Notes: generated by a model from the letters alone, not told the origin. Positions 17,699 to 26,892 are shown, counted from the stretch's first letter. The stretch: 64,000 nt of DNA from Rhodoferax sp. U2-2l (GCF_020594515.1 NZ_JAJCTH010000004.1:186001-250000); one strand, 5' to 3'. Program-made: numbers and translations.

Positions 17699-18148
17699 AT
17701 GTTACTTGATTGCGTCACCAAAAGGCGCGGCGGGATAGGCTTTTTTCAATTTATGCACAAGTTCAATTGAGTCTTTCAATTTTCGTCGTGAAAGTTGTCA
17801 AAAGTTTTGGCTTGTCTTTATCCATATCTTTAAACATCAAGTAGTCGTAGTAGATAGAGTGCCCGCTTTATCGTGGATAAGTCGCATTTTTCTTTTGAAA
17901 TCATCATGTTGATATCGATTGACGGCTGTGCAGGAGTGCGCTTCGTTGCTGTCTTTGAAACCTGAACAAGTTTGAAAATTAAAAAATTTTGTGGATAACC
18001 TTTCGTTTCCAGCAAAACTATTCACAGGGTTATCCCGGACGATGGGGGGAGCGTTTTTGCCTTGAGTTGGCTGTTTGGAGGCGAAAAAAAACCAGATCCA
18101 GGCATTGCCCGGATCTGGTTGATCGGATGGTGTGGGTGGGTACGCGGT
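17699..18148. other. AT-rich intergenic region with a cluster of DnaA boxes
   Basis: 450 bases between ccmI and minC. DnaA-box matches: TTATGCACA (17751-17759, fits TTATNCACA), TTATCCATA (17818-17826, one mismatch), CGTGGATAA (17872-17880, one mismatch, reverse), TGTGGATAA (17990-17998, perfect, reverse) and CTATTCACA (18018-18026, one mismatch). A very AT-rich stretch (TTTGAAAATTAAAAAATTTT, 17971-17990) abuts the perfect reverse box. It must also hold the minC promoter. Either an origin-like DnaA-binding region or DnaA-dependent control of min; see findings. Confidence 0.5.
18084..18120 (-). terminator. Intrinsic terminator of the ccm operon
   Basis: A 10-bp perfect stem (AACCAGATCC, 18090-18099, with GGATCTGGTT, 18111-18120). 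The A-run on the left becomes a T-run on the minus strand, just after the ccmI stop. Confidence 0.85.
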
Positions 18149-19495
18149 CTACGGCTTGCCCAGCGCCCCCAATTTGCCCTTGGCGTCGGCCATTTCGGCC
18201 TTGACTTGCTGGCTGTCTGGCGAGTCAGCGGGTAGCACGGTCAGTACCGTTTCCCAGTGGCTGATGGCTTTGGCGTAGTCAGCGCGCTGCAAAGCGGCTT
18301 GCGCGGCCATCATCAAGGCATGGGGCTGTTTGGGGTCGATGCTCAGCGCCTTGTTGATGAGGGTGAGGGGCTGGCCCTTGAAATCACCCTGGGCACGGGT
18401 GGCCAGCAGGTCGGCGTATTGGCTGATCAGGTTGGCGTCGGTGTCGAGCAGCGGGCCGGTTTTGCTGAAGGCCTGCGCCGCATCATCCAACTTGCCTTGC
18501 ACCTTGTAGGCGTTGGCCAGGCGCGCCCAGCCAGCGTGATCGTCGGGGTTGTCCTTGAGGCGGTTGGCCAGGCGCTCCACCATCTGGTTGATCATCTCGG
18601 GTGTCATGCCACCCGCAGCGGCGGCGGGCACGGGGGGAAGTTTGGTGGCATCCGCCGGGGGCAACTTGCCTTGGGCACGGGCATCGGCAATGTTGGCTTG
18701 CATTTGCTGGGCATCCTGTGAATTGGGGTCCAGCATGGCCAACAATTGTTCCCAGACTTTGACGGCGCCAGCGTAGTCTTCCCGCTGGTAGGCGACGATG
18801 CCCAGCATCATCAGCGCGTTGGGGTGCTCGGGGCTGACCTTGAGCGCCTGCTCGATCAGGGCAACGGGTTTGCCTTCGAGTCGGTTGCCTTGCAGGCCGC
18901 CCAGAACGGCGGCGTAGTCCAGCAGCGCATCGGGTTCGGTGTCGATGTAGTTGCCCGCTTTCTCGAAGGCGTCACGTGCGTCTTCCAGACGACCCATGAC
19001 ACGGTAGGAACGCGCCAGCATGGTCCAACCTTTGAGGTCGGTCGGGTTGGCCTTCTGGCGCTCCGCCAGCTTGTCAATCATGGCGCGGATTTGCTGATCA
19101 CCCATGTGCTGGTTTTGCACCGGGTCCACCAGCGTCGGGTTGCCCAACTGCAGGTACAGGCCCACGGCCAGCAGCGGTGTGGCCAGTGCCACCATGACGG
19201 CGGTGGCTTTGGGGCTCAGCAGGCGTTTGCCTGATGTCGCCGCGGTGATGGGGGTGCTTTGCGTGTCGTCCAGCAACCTGAGTTGCAGTTCGTCGCGGGT
19301 GGCTTCAAAGTCTTCCTGGTTGATCACGCCGCGCGCCAGGTCGGCTTCCAGCGCTTGTAACTGGTCGCGGTGGATGGCCGCATTGATGCCCTCACTGGAG
19401 ATGCCACTTCGGTGGCTGGAACGCAGCAGGGGAATCAAGAGCCAAGCCAGCACCAGCAGCGTCAACAGCGCCGCAATACCTATGAATACAGTCAT
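18149..19495 (-). CDS. ccmI: CcmI/CycH, cytochrome c maturation apocytochrome chaperone
   Basis: 448 residues. Two N-terminal membrane segments (1-25 and about 90-115) flank a cytoplasmic loop with the CcmI sequence INAAIHRDQLQALEADLARGVINQEDFEATRDELQLRLL. The periplasmic part contains two TPR blocks (about 135-270 and 300-430) with repeated WTMLARSYRVMGRLEDARDAFEKA and WARLANAYKVQGKLDDAAQAFSKT segments. It delivers apocytochrome to the haem ligation machinery. Last gene of ccmA-I; its ATG overlaps ccmH. Confidence 0.93.
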   Translation of the reverse strand: MTVFIGIAALLTLLVLAWLLIPLLRSSHRSGISSEGINAAIHRDQLQALEADLARGVINQEDFEATRDELQLRLLDDTQSTPITAATSGKRLLSPKATAVMVALATPLLAVGLYLQLGNPTLVDPVQNQHMGDQQIRAMIDKLAERQKANPTDLKGWTMLARSYRVMGRLEDARDAFEKAGNYIDTEPDALLDYAAVLGGLQGNRLEGKPVALIEQALKVSPEHPNALMMLGIVAYQREDYAGAVKVWEQLLAMLDPNSQDAQQMQANIADARAQGKLPPADATKLPPVPAAAAGGMTPEMINQMVERLANRLKDNPDDHAGWARLANAYKVQGKLDDAAQAFSKTGPLLDTDANLISQYADLLATRAQGDFKGQPLTLINKALSIDPKQPHALMMAAQAALQRADYAKAISHWETVLTVLPADSPDSQQVKAEMADAKGKLGALGKP

Positions 19496-19959
19496 TTTTG
19501 AAGGTCAGTCTCTTGAAGTAGGGCTTGGGCCTTGGCGCGTTGTTGCGCATCCATCCGGGGGGTGTCCTTGGCTTGCTGGTTGCGCCGGATGGTGCTGATC
19601 AGCAGCCAGATGGCGCCGAGCAACAGCACCAGCGGGCCAAACCAGAGCAGCCAGGTGGTGGGCTTGACCGGCGGGCGGTACAGGATGAAGTCGCCATAAC
19701 GGCTGACCAGAAAGTCCTTGATCTCGGCGTCTGTCTTGCCGGATTTGATCAGGTTGCGCACCTCGCGGCGCAAGTCCATGGCCAGGTCGGCGCGTGAACC
19801 GGCCAGGGATTCGTTCTGGCAAACCAGGCAGCGCAGCTCTTCGGCGATGACGATCAGGCGTTGTTCCACCACCGGGTCTTCCGCCAGCGGGGCGGCTTCG
19901 TTGGCGTGGCTGGGCAGGCTGAGCTGCAGCGCCAGAAAGAGGGTCAGCCAGAGTTTCAT
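19492..19959 (-). CDS. ccmH: CcmH, cytochrome c maturation thiol oxidoreductase
   Basis: 155 residues from the ATG at 19959. Signal peptide (1-20), then EELRCLVCQNESLAGSRADLAMDLRREV with the LRCxxCQ active site, and a membrane helix near 105-125 (TTWLLWFGPLVLLLGAIWLLI). It keeps the apocytochrome cysteines reduced for haem attachment. It overlaps ccmG at the front and ccmI at the back by four bases each, so it is translationally coupled. Confidence 0.95.
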   Translation of the reverse strand: MKLWLTLFLALQLSLPSHANEAAPLAEDPVVEQRLIVIAEELRCLVCQNESLAGSRADLAMDLRREVRNLIKSGKTDAEIKDFLVSRYGDFILYRPPVKPTTWLLWFGPLVLLLGAIWLLISTIRRNQQAKDTPRMDAQQRAKAQALLQETDLQK

Positions 19960-20480
19960 TTTTGCAGTTCCTTCACCAGGGGCAACAGTTTGTTGGTGAT
20001 GTCGGCTTCGGTGAAGGGACCAATCTGTTTGAAACGAATCAAGCCGGTCTTGTCGATCAGGAAACTCTCGGGCACACCATACACCCCAAAATCCATGCCG
20101 ATGCGACCGTCGCGGTCGACCATCGACACATCGTAAGGGTTGCCATACCGGTTCAGCCACTGGAGGCCCAATTCGTCTTTGTCCTTGTAGTCCAGCCCGA
20201 CGATGGGCAGGATCTTGGCTTTGGACAGTTGCACCAGCAGCGGGTGCTCCTGGCGGCAGGCCACGCACCAGGAGGCCCAGGCGTTGAGCAGCCAGACCTT
20301 GCCCAGCATGTCCTTGTTGGAAAACTGCAGGCCGTCGCTGCCCAGCACCGGTGCGGTGAAAGCGGGTGCCGGTTTGTTGATCAGCGGTGACGGTATTTCA
20401 CGCGGGTCGCGGGTCAGCCCGATGGCCAGGAAGATGACCAGGACGCCAAAAATGATCAGGGGAATCAGTGTTTTTTTCAT
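19956..20480 (-). CDS. ccmG: CcmG/DsbE, thiol-disulfide reductase of cytochrome c maturation
   Basis: 174 residues. An N-terminal membrane anchor (4-23) is followed by a periplasmic thioredoxin domain with active site ASWCVACRQEH near residue 70 (the CcmG consensus usually has WCPTC, here WCVAC) and the cis-proline loop GVYGVPESFLID. It reduces CcmH or apocytochrome disulfides. Between ccmF and ccmH in the operon. Confidence 0.95.
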   Translation of the reverse strand: MKKTLIPLIIFGVLVIFLAIGLTRDPREIPSPLINKPAPAFTAPVLGSDGLQFSNKDMLGKVWLLNAWASWCVACRQEHPLLVQLSKAKILPIVGLDYKDKDELGLQWLNRYGNPYDVSMVDRDGRIGMDFGVYGVPESFLIDKTGLIRFKQIGPFTEADITNKLLPLVKELQK

Positions 20481-20503
20481 GCGTTCAGACAGGGTTCACG
20501 TTG

Positions 20504-22480
20504 TCAGGCTGTCTGGACGGCACCCGCGCCATCACGCCCTGGCGCCTGGCGTTGCGCCAGCTTTTTGCGGTAACGCCGGTCCAGCGCGGCCATGGTGCCA
20601 CCCAGCGACATGATCAGGCAACCAAACCAGATCCAGGTGACAAAAGGTTTGTGGTACACCCGCACCGCCCAGGCGGGGGTGGCGCCGTCTTCCAGTTTCT
20701 CACCGAGCGACACATACACATCGCGCGTCAGGCTGCTTTGGATGGCAGCTTCGGTCATTGGCATGGTGGACGAGAAATACACCCGCTTTTCCGGGTGCAG
20801 CGTGGTCAGCAGTTGGTCGCCTTGCAGCAATTCAACGGTACCGACATCGGCGTTGTAGTTGGGGCCACGCCGTTCACCGATGCCGGTGAGCTTGAAGGTG
20901 TAACCCCCGACCATGACCGTGTCACCGAGCGCCATGCGAACGTCTTTTTCGGTCTCGTAACCCTTGACCATGGTGATACCGATCACAGTCACGGCAATGC
21001 CGATGTGGGCCACATGCATGCCCCAGAAGGACAAGGGGGTGGACTGCCTGCCACGGGTGGCTTTGGCGTGGCGGTAAATGCCGACCACCGAGGCCAGAAT
21101 GATCCAGACAGACAGCGTCAGACCCAACGCGACCAACGGTGACCAGGTGCCTGCCAGCAGCGGCAAAGCGCCGCCCGCCAGCACCGACACGATGGCGATC
21201 GGGCGCAGCCGTTTGCCGATTTCAGACAGGCTGTCGGTTTTCCAGCGAGCGTAGGAGCCAATCACCATGAAAAGTAGCACCGGAATCATGATGGGTGCAA
21301 ACACCGCATTGAAATAAGGCGGGCCCACCGACAACTTGCCCATGTTGAGCGCATCGACGATCAGCGGGTACACCGTGCCCAGCAACACACTAGCGGCCGC
21401 CGTGGTCAGCAACACGTTGTTGACGAGCAAAAAGGTTTCACGCGACACCAGCGAGAAACTGCCACCCACTTGCACCTTGCTGGCACGCGCCGCAAACAAG
21501 GCCAATGAACTGCCCACCACCGTCACCAGAAAGCCCAGGATGAACACGCCGCGGCTCGGGTCCGATGCAAAGGCATGGACCGAGGTCAGCACCCCCGAGC
21601 GCACCAGGAAGGTGCCCAGCAGGCTCAACGAAAACGCGGTGATGGCCAGAATGATGGTCCAGTTTCTGAACAGGCCCCGCTTTTCGGTGACGGCCAGCGA
21701 GTGGATCAGGGCGGTGGAGATCAGCCAAGGCAGGAAGGACGCGTTTTCAACCGGGTCCCAGAACCACCAGCCGCCCCAGCCCAATTCGTAATAGGCCCAC
21801 CATGAGCCCAAGGCAATGCCCAGGGTCAGAAAGATCCAGGCGGCCGTGGCCCAGGGCCGCGACCAGCGCGCCCAAGCCGCGTCCAGCCGACCATTCAGCA
21901 AGGCCGCAATGGCAAAGGCAAACGGCACCGCCATCCCCACATAACCCATGTACAACAAGGGCGGGTGAAACACCAGGCCGGGGTCTTGCAGCATCGGGTT
22001 CAGGTCACGGCCATCGGCGGGGATGTCGGCCAGACGGTCAAACGGGTTGGAGGTGAGCAGCATGAACAGCATGAAGCCCACCGACACCAAACCCAGCACG
22101 GCCAGCACGCGCGACACCATCACATCGGGCAGCTGGCGCGAGAAAATCGATACCGCCATCATCCAGCTGCTGAGCATCAGCATCCACAGCAGCAGCGAGC
22201 CCTCATGGCCGCCCCACACGCCCGAGATCTTGTAGAGCATCGGCAGTTTGGAGTTGGACTGTTGGGCCACGTATTGCACCGAGAAATCGTTGGTGTAGAA
22301 CGCGTAGGTCAGGCAGCAAAAAGAGAACGCTATGAGGAACCACAAGGCCTGCGTGCTGGGGCGGGCATAAGCCATCCAGTCGGCGCGGTTCTGGTAGGCC
22401 CCCACCAGCGGCAAAACCCCCAGGCTGGCCGCCACCAGCAAGGCCAGGATCAGCGAAAAATGACCAAGTTCAGGAATCAT
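20504..22480 (-). CDS. ccmF: CcmF, haem lyase of cytochrome c maturation
   Basis: 658 residues with about 15 membrane helices. The tryptophan-rich haem-handling motif reads GWGGWWFWDPVENASFLPWL near residue 230, and the late region WGMHVAHIGIAVTVIGI contains a conserved haem-ligand histidine. CcmF with CcmH/I ligates haem from holo-CcmE to apocytochrome c in the periplasm. A 37-bp gap separates it from ccmE. Confidence 0.97.
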   Translation of the reverse strand: MIPELGHFSLILALLVAASLGVLPLVGAYQNRADWMAYARPSTQALWFLIAFSFCCLTYAFYTNDFSVQYVAQQSNSKLPMLYKISGVWGGHEGSLLLWMLMLSSWMMAVSIFSRQLPDVMVSRVLAVLGLVSVGFMLFMLLTSNPFDRLADIPADGRDLNPMLQDPGLVFHPPLLYMGYVGMAVPFAFAIAALLNGRLDAAWARWSRPWATAAWIFLTLGIALGSWWAYYELGWGGWWFWDPVENASFLPWLISTALIHSLAVTEKRGLFRNWTIILAITAFSLSLLGTFLVRSGVLTSVHAFASDPSRGVFILGFLVTVVGSSLALFAARASKVQVGGSFSLVSRETFLLVNNVLLTTAAASVLLGTVYPLIVDALNMGKLSVGPPYFNAVFAPIMIPVLLFMVIGSYARWKTDSLSEIGKRLRPIAIVSVLAGGALPLLAGTWSPLVALGLTLSVWIILASVVGIYRHAKATRGRQSTPLSFWGMHVAHIGIAVTVIGITMVKGYETEKDVRMALGDTVMVGGYTFKLTGIGERRGPNYNADVGTVELLQGDQLLTTLHPEKRVYFSSTMPMTEAAIQSSLTRDVYVSLGEKLEDGATPAWAVRVYHKPFVTWIWFGCLIMSLGGTMAALDRRYRKKLAQRQAPGRDGAGAVQTA

Positions 22481-22517
22481 GGTGTGTTGCCAGGTAAAGA
22501 GGGGAAGCCAGAGTCGG

Positions 22518-22961
22518 CTACTTCAGGGATTTGGCCGTGTTGGCAATCTGGGCCTGGTCCATGGCATGCTGGGCTTCAGGCGGCATGTAGTTCTCATCGT
22601 GTTTGGCCAGCACTTCAGACGCGGTGAAGTGGCCGGAACCGTCGAGCTTGCCTTGCGCCACCACGCCTTTGCCTTCTTTGAACAGGTCGGGCAGGATGCC
22701 GGTGTAGGACACCGTGACTTCTTTGGCGGAGTCGGTGACGACAAAGTTGGACGTCATGTTGACGCGCTGCAGCGAGCCTTCCTTGACCATGCCGCCGACC
22801 CGGAAGGTGCGGTCTTTGGGCGCTTCGCCCGATTCGATCTGGCTGGGTGTGAAGAAAAAAACCAGGTTGCTCTCGAAAGCGTTCAGGACAAAATAAGCCG
22901 ACAAGCTGACGGCGGCAAGCCCACCCACAATGATGGCGGCGCGTTTTTGACGTGGTTTCAT
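22518..22961 (-). CDS. ccmE: CcmE, periplasmic haem chaperone
   Basis: 147 residues: an N-terminal anchor helix (about 7-27), an OB-fold domain beginning [20 protein letters not shown] with [11 protein letters not shown], and the haem-binding motif [11 protein letters not shown] near residue 119, whose histidine binds haem covalently. It carries haem from CcmC to CcmF. Its start overlaps the ccmD stop by four bases. Confidence 0.97.
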   Translation of the reverse strand: MKPRQKRAAIIVGGLAAVSLSAYFVLNAFESNLVFFFTPSQIESGEAPKDRTFRVGGMVKEGSLQRVNMTSNFVVTDSAKEVTVSYTGILPDLFKEGKGVVAQGKLDGSGHFTASEVLAKHDENYMPPEAQHAMDQAQIANTAKSLK

Positions 22962-23152
22962 GATGACGGGGACGAGTGAATATCGTCCTGTGAGTTGGTT
23001 TCGTTCAAAAGGTTTCGTAAAAGTGCCCGGCGTTGCGCCCGCACCTGCCAGATTTCAGCCACGATGACCAGCGCGGTCACACCAAAACTGCCCCAGACGT
23101 AGAAGCCGTAGCCGCCCATCGCCCAAAATTCTGCCCAGCTATGCCACTGCAT
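22958..23152 (-). CDS. ccmD: CcmD, small haem-exporter subunit
   Basis: 64 residues, with one membrane helix preceded by the family sequence [20 protein letters not shown] and followed by a basic segment ([11 protein letters not shown]). CcmD links CcmABC and helps release holo-CcmE. It overlaps ccmC by 14 bp. Confidence 0.92.
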   Translation of the reverse strand: MQWHSWAEFWAMGGYGFYVWGSFGVTALVIVAEIWQVRAQRRALLRNLLNETNSQDDIHSSPSS

Positions 23153-23876
23153 GTTTCACCCATTCGGTATGACGTTCACGGTCCAAAATGATGTTGCGCA
23201 CCCGAAACAGCGCGATGGCAATGGCGTACATCCAGAACGCCACCACCATGACCAGCATGCCGGTGAGCATGGTGCTGGCCATGGAACTGCCCTTGAGTGA
23301 CACCGACGCGCCTTGGTGCAGCGTGTTCCACCATTTGACCGAGAAATAAATGATGGGCACGTTCACCGCCCCCACCAGCGCCAGCACGGCACTGGCGCGG
23401 TCGGCGCGGCGCGGGTCGTCGATGCTGGCGTGCAGCGCCATAAAACCCAGGTACAGGAACAGCAGGATCAGTGTGGAGGTCAGGCGCGCGTCCCACACCC
23501 ACCAGGCGCCCCACATCGGTTTGCCCCACAAGGCGCCGGTCAGCAGCGACAAAAAAGCAAACAAGGCGCCAGTGGGCGCCAGGGCGGAGGCGACCATGCC
23601 CGATAAGCGGGTGTTGAACGCCAAACCAATCCCGGCCCAGGCCGCCATCACCAGGTAAATGAACATCGACATCTGCGAGGCCGGCACATGCACAAAGATG
23701 ATGCGGTAACCCTGGCCTTGTTGCGCGTCCACCGGCGCGACAAAAAAGCCAATCCACAGACCAACGGCGCACAGCACGGTGGCCAGCGCGGCAAACCAGG
23801 GCCACAGTTTGCCGGCTAGGTGGTAGAAGTTTTGCGGCGAGGCAAACTTGAACCAGTGAGTCACAGATGTTTTCAT
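23139..23876 (-). CDS. ccmC: CcmC, haem-exporter integral membrane subunit
   Basis: 245 residues, six membrane helices, and the tryptophan-rich motif WGAWWVWDARLTSTLILLFLYLGF near residue 130. Conserved histidines lie before and after it (FVHVPASQMS and the later NTLHQGASVS). CcmC loads haem onto CcmE in the periplasm. Overlaps ccmB by four bases. Confidence 0.97.
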   Translation of the reverse strand: MKTSVTHWFKFASPQNFYHLAGKLWPWFAALATVLCAVGLWIGFFVAPVDAQQGQGYRIIFVHVPASQMSMFIYLVMAAWAGIGLAFNTRLSGMVASALAPTGALFAFLSLLTGALWGKPMWGAWWVWDARLTSTLILLFLYLGFMALHASIDDPRRADRASAVLALVGAVNVPIIYFSVKWWNTLHQGASVSLKGSSMASTMLTGMLVMVVAFWMYAIAIALFRVRNIILDRERHTEWVKHAVA

Positions 23877-24568
23877 TCCAGGGAAATCCTCAACGCGGCC
23901 GCGGTGGCAAAAGGTGAAAAAAACAACGAGAGTACCAGCAGGGCCGACAGCAGCGACACATGGCCGCCAAAGCCCAGACCGGCGGCATCGGCCTCCACCG
24001 CACCGGCGCCAAAAATCAACACCGGAATATAAAGTGGCAGGATCAATAAAGACAGCAAAACCCCTGCGCCGCGTACGCCCAAGGTCAGCGCCGCGCCAAT
24101 GCTGCCAATCAGGCTCAGCGTGGGGGTGCCCAGCAGCAGGGTCAGCATCAAAATGCCCAGCGCCCGGCTGTCCAGGCCAAATTGCAGGCCCAACACCGGC
24201 GCCATCAGCACCAGCGGCACGCCTGACAGCAGAAAGTGCGCCAGCGCCTTGGCCAGCACCAAGAGGCCCAGCGGGGTGGGTGACAGCACCATCTGCTCGA
24301 GTGAGCCGTCGGCGTAGTCGGTGGCAAACATGCGCTGCAGCGACAACATGGCCGCCAGCAAGGCGCTAACCCACAACACGCCGGGCGCCATGCGCAGCAG
24401 CAGGCCGGACTCGGCGCCCACACCCAACGGGAACAGGCTGGCGATCACCATGAAAAACACCAGCGGCGTCAGCACTTCGCCTTTTTGCCGCAACCCCAAG
24501 GCCACTTCGCGCTTGAGCACCGCCAGCATGACGGAACCAGCGCCCAGGATGTTCGGGGTGGGTGTCAT
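23873..24568 (-). CDS. ccmB: CcmB, haem ABC-exporter permease
   Basis: 231 residues with about six membrane helices, an N-terminal REVALGLRQKGEVLTPLVFF segment and the typical late helices. An internal ATG (at MLAVLKREV) is an alternative start; 24568 is kept because it overlaps the ccmA stop as ATGA. Forms the ABC complex with CcmA that releases holo-CcmE. Confidence 0.95.
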   Translation of the reverse strand: MTPTPNILGAGSVMLAVLKREVALGLRQKGEVLTPLVFFMVIASLFPLGVGAESGLLLRMAPGVLWVSALLAAMLSLQRMFATDYADGSLEQMVLSPTPLGLLVLAKALAHFLLSGVPLVLMAPVLGLQFGLDSRALGILMLTLLLGTPTLSLIGSIGAALTLGVRGAGVLLSLLILPLYIPVLIFGAGAVEADAAGLGFGGHVSLLSALLVLSLFFSPFATAAALRISLE

Positions 24569-25227
24569 GGTGCTTTCAATTCAAGGAGTTGCGCGGTGTG
24601 TGTGCCCACCGGCACGCGTTGGTGGCTGGTCAGCACGGCCAGGCCGCCGTGATCCAGATGGGTGGCGATCAGGTCAGACAACATCTGGATGCCCGCTTCG
24701 TCCATCGCCACGTAGGGTTCGTCCAGCACCCACAGCCGCGCCGTACTCAGTGCCAGCCGGGACAGGGCAACGCGGCGCTTTTGCCCTTGCGACAGGTGCC
24801 GCACCAGTTGCTGCGACCGCCCGCGCAGGCCAAAACGCTCCAGCACGGACTTGGCTTTTTGCACATCAAGCGCGATACCGCCCAGGGCCGAGGTGAACAT
24901 CAGGTTTTCCTGCACCGACATCGATTCCTGCAGCGCGTTCAGGTGGCCGAGGTAACACAGGTCTTGCCGGTAACTGTCGTGCTGCGCGCCAATGGGCGTG
25001 TGGTTCCAGAGAATCTGGCCAGCTTCCACCGGGGCCAGACCACACACCATGCGCAGCAAACTGGTTTTGCCTACGCCATTGGCTCCGGCGATATACAGCC
25101 AATGCCCGGCCGCCAGGGTGCAATCCACGTCCTTGAAAAGCAGACGCCCACCCTTGCTGCAAGCAAGTTTGGAAAAGGTCAGTGTGGCGGGCGTGTCCAA
25201 GGCAGGGTCTGCAGCAAAAAGGTGCAA
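24565..25227 (-). CDS. ccmA: CcmA, haem-exporter ATPase
   Basis: 220 residues. The ATPase motifs are Walker A GANGVGKTS near residue 50, the signature LSQGQKRRVALSRL near 145 and Walker B LWVLDEPYVAMD. CcmA powers release of holo-CcmE from CcmCD. It is the first ccm gene and lies 51 bp after rquA on the same strand. The ATG at 25227 gives a slightly long N-terminus (MHLFAADPALDTPATL), so translation could start later. Confidence 0.95.
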   Translation of the reverse strand: MHLFAADPALDTPATLTFSKLACSKGGRLLFKDVDCTLAAGHWLYIAGANGVGKTSLLRMVCGLAPVEAGQILWNHTPIGAQHDSYRQDLCYLGHLNALQESMSVQENLMFTSALGGIALDVQKAKSVLERFGLRGRSQQLVRHLSQGQKRRVALSRLALSTARLWVLDEPYVAMDEAGIQMLSDLIATHLDHGGLAVLTSHQRVPVGTHTAQLLELKAP

Positions 25228-25278
25228 TTATCGGATGAACGGTCGCACGCCCTGTGCGCCTTGGGTGAGAGGCCCGGC

Positions 25279-26022
25279 TTAGCGGGTGATGACCAGTTTT
25301 TGGTACAGGCCGCCGAAGTAGGTTTGTTTGTCCATCTGATCGGCCGTCACGCTGGCAGGCAGCCATTCAGTGATGTCATGGTTCCATAAATCCATGGCAA
25401 ACGGTTCCAGCGTGGTCAGGATCGGCACCATGATGTAGCGGAACGGGCTGCTGGCGACCGGCTTGTGGTAATCCACAAAAATGACTTTGCCGCCCGGCTT
25501 GGTGACGCGAAGTGCCTCGGCAATCGTCTTGCGGCGCACCTCCACCGGCATTTCGTGCAGCAGGAAAAACACCAGCGTGCAGTCCTGGCTGGCATCGGCA
25601 AAGCCCATGTGGGTGGCGTCTTGTTGCAGGATGCTGACTTGGCGTTTGTCGGTCAATTTTTGGTGCAGGTTCTTGATTTGCACCGGCGCCACGTCAATCA
25701 CGCTCAAGTGGGCCTGCGGGTCCAGACGGCGCACGATGTGCTCGGTGAGGTTGCCGTAGACACACGCCACCTGCAACACTTGGCCATGGATGACCTCGCC
25801 CATGTCTTGCAGGGCCAGGTCGCGCAGGCGCGAGAAATTGCCCCACAAAATCAGGTTCACCAGCCATTGGCGCTCAAACACGCGCACGGCGTTGGGGTGG
25901 GTGTAGGCCCACCAGTAGGTTTTTTCCAGGTAATCTGGCACCACAACGGGTGCATGGGGAACGGTGGCGACTGACGTCAAGGGTGTATCAAGTTGGCGGA
26001 GATTGTTTTTTTCGAAAATCAT
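25279..26022 (-). CDS. rquA: RquA, rhodoquinone biosynthesis methyltransferase-like protein
   Basis: 247 residues. The block DYLEKTYWWAYTHPNAVRVFERQWLVNLILWGN (about 30-62) is characteristic of RquA, the enzyme that converts ubiquinone to rhodoquinone. The SAM-binding motif I is degenerate: VLQVACVYGNLT (about 82-93) replaces the acidic-x-G-x-G pattern of normal class I methyltransferases, as known for RquA. Later segments (IDVAPVQI, LHEMPVEVRRKTIAEALRVTKPGGKVIFVDYHKP) keep the fold. Rhodoquinone supports fumarate reduction under low oxygen. Upstream of ccmA and downstream of a glutathione transferase gene, all on the minus strand with short gaps. Confidence 0.88.
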   Translation of the reverse strand: MIFEKNNLRQLDTPLTSVATVPHAPVVVPDYLEKTYWWAYTHPNAVRVFERQWLVNLILWGNFSRLRDLALQDMGEVIHGQVLQVACVYGNLTEHIVRRLDPQAHLSVIDVAPVQIKNLHQKLTDKRQVSILQQDATHMGFADASQDCTLVFFLLHEMPVEVRRKTIAEALRVTKPGGKVIFVDYHKPVASSPFRYIMVPILTTLEPFAMDLWNHDITEWLPASVTADQMDKQTYFGGLYQKLVITR

Positions 26023-26063
26023 GAACAGACCTTGAATCAGGAAAGGCGGGGAGGCAATGTGGC

Positions 26064-26672
26064 TTACTTCAGCAAACCTTCGGCACGCAAGGCCGCCTGA
26101 ACCGCCGGACGTGCCGCCACGCGGGCCGCAAAGGCGTTCAGCTGGGCCAGCCCGGAGGTGTCCACACCCACATGTTTGCCCCAGCTTTGCACCACAAACA
26201 GGTAAGCGTCAGCCACCGTGAATGTGTCACCCATCAGGAAAGTTCGGCCCGTCAGTTCGCCGTCAGTCCATTTTAGGCGGTCCATCAGGCGGGTTTTGGC
26301 CAGCGCCTTGGCCTCGTCAGGCATGCCCGGTGTGAACAGCGGCGAGAAACCCTTGTGCAATTCGGTGGCGATGAAGTTGAGCCATTCCTGCAATTTGTAA
26401 CGCTCAAACGTGCCATTGGCGGGTGCCAGTTGCAGCTGCGGGACCTGGTCAGCCACGTATTGCAGAATGACCGCGACCTCGTGCAATTGACGACCATCAT
26501 CCAGCACCAGCAGCGGCACATAACCCAGCGGGTTGATGGTGTAGTAGTCGGTGCCGTCGGCTGTTCGGTGGGTTTTGGTGGGCGAGGCGATGGCATCAAA
26601 GACCAGACCGGATTCCATCAGGGCGATGTGGGTGGCCAGAGAGCAGGCGCCGGGCGAGTAATAGAGTTTCAT
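26064..26672 (-). CDS. Glutathione S-transferase
   Basis: 202 residues. The N-terminal thioredoxin-fold domain begins MKLYYSPGACSLATHIALMESGL, where SPGACS matches the bacterial beta-class active-site region with a catalytic cysteine; NPLGYVPLLVLDDG contains the cis-proline and glutathione-binding loop. The C-terminal helical domain (about 85-202) includes GDTFTVADAYLFVV. Substrate unknown. It lies 41 bp upstream of rquA on the same strand. Confidence 0.9.
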   Translation of the reverse strand: MKLYYSPGACSLATHIALMESGLVFDAIASPTKTHRTADGTDYYTINPLGYVPLLVLDDGRQLHEVAVILQYVADQVPQLQLAPANGTFERYKLQEWLNFIATELHKGFSPLFTPGMPDEAKALAKTRLMDRLKWTDGELTGRTFLMGDTFTVADAYLFVVQSWGKHVGVDTSGLAQLNAFAARVAARPAVQAALRAEGLLK

Positions 26673-26858
26673 GCGAGCCTTTCAGGGAAGAGCACCGTCC
26701 ATCAGGTGGGTGTTGATCGGGCAATACCGCCCAGGTGCCCAATGCTAACCCGCATCGCTCTCATTCAGCCTTTGAGCCGCCCGGATGCCCCGCAGACCCG
26801 GGCTGGGATGGCTAAAGGCGCTTGTACCCACCACCGTGAATTATCAAAAATGATAGCT

Positions 26859-26885
26859 AAACGTTCATATGAAATATGAACGTTT
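26859..26885 (-). terminator. Perfect 12-bp inverted repeat after the phosphofructokinase gene
   Basis: AAACGTTCATAT (26859-26870), loop GAA, ATATGAACGTTT (26874-26885). Read on minus it follows the pfp stop by seven bases and is followed by a TATCATTTTT stretch, so a terminator is likely. The flanking ATGATAGCT resembles a repeat common in Comamonadaceae (from memory, unchecked). Confidence 0.5.
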
Positions 26886-26892
26886 GAACATG

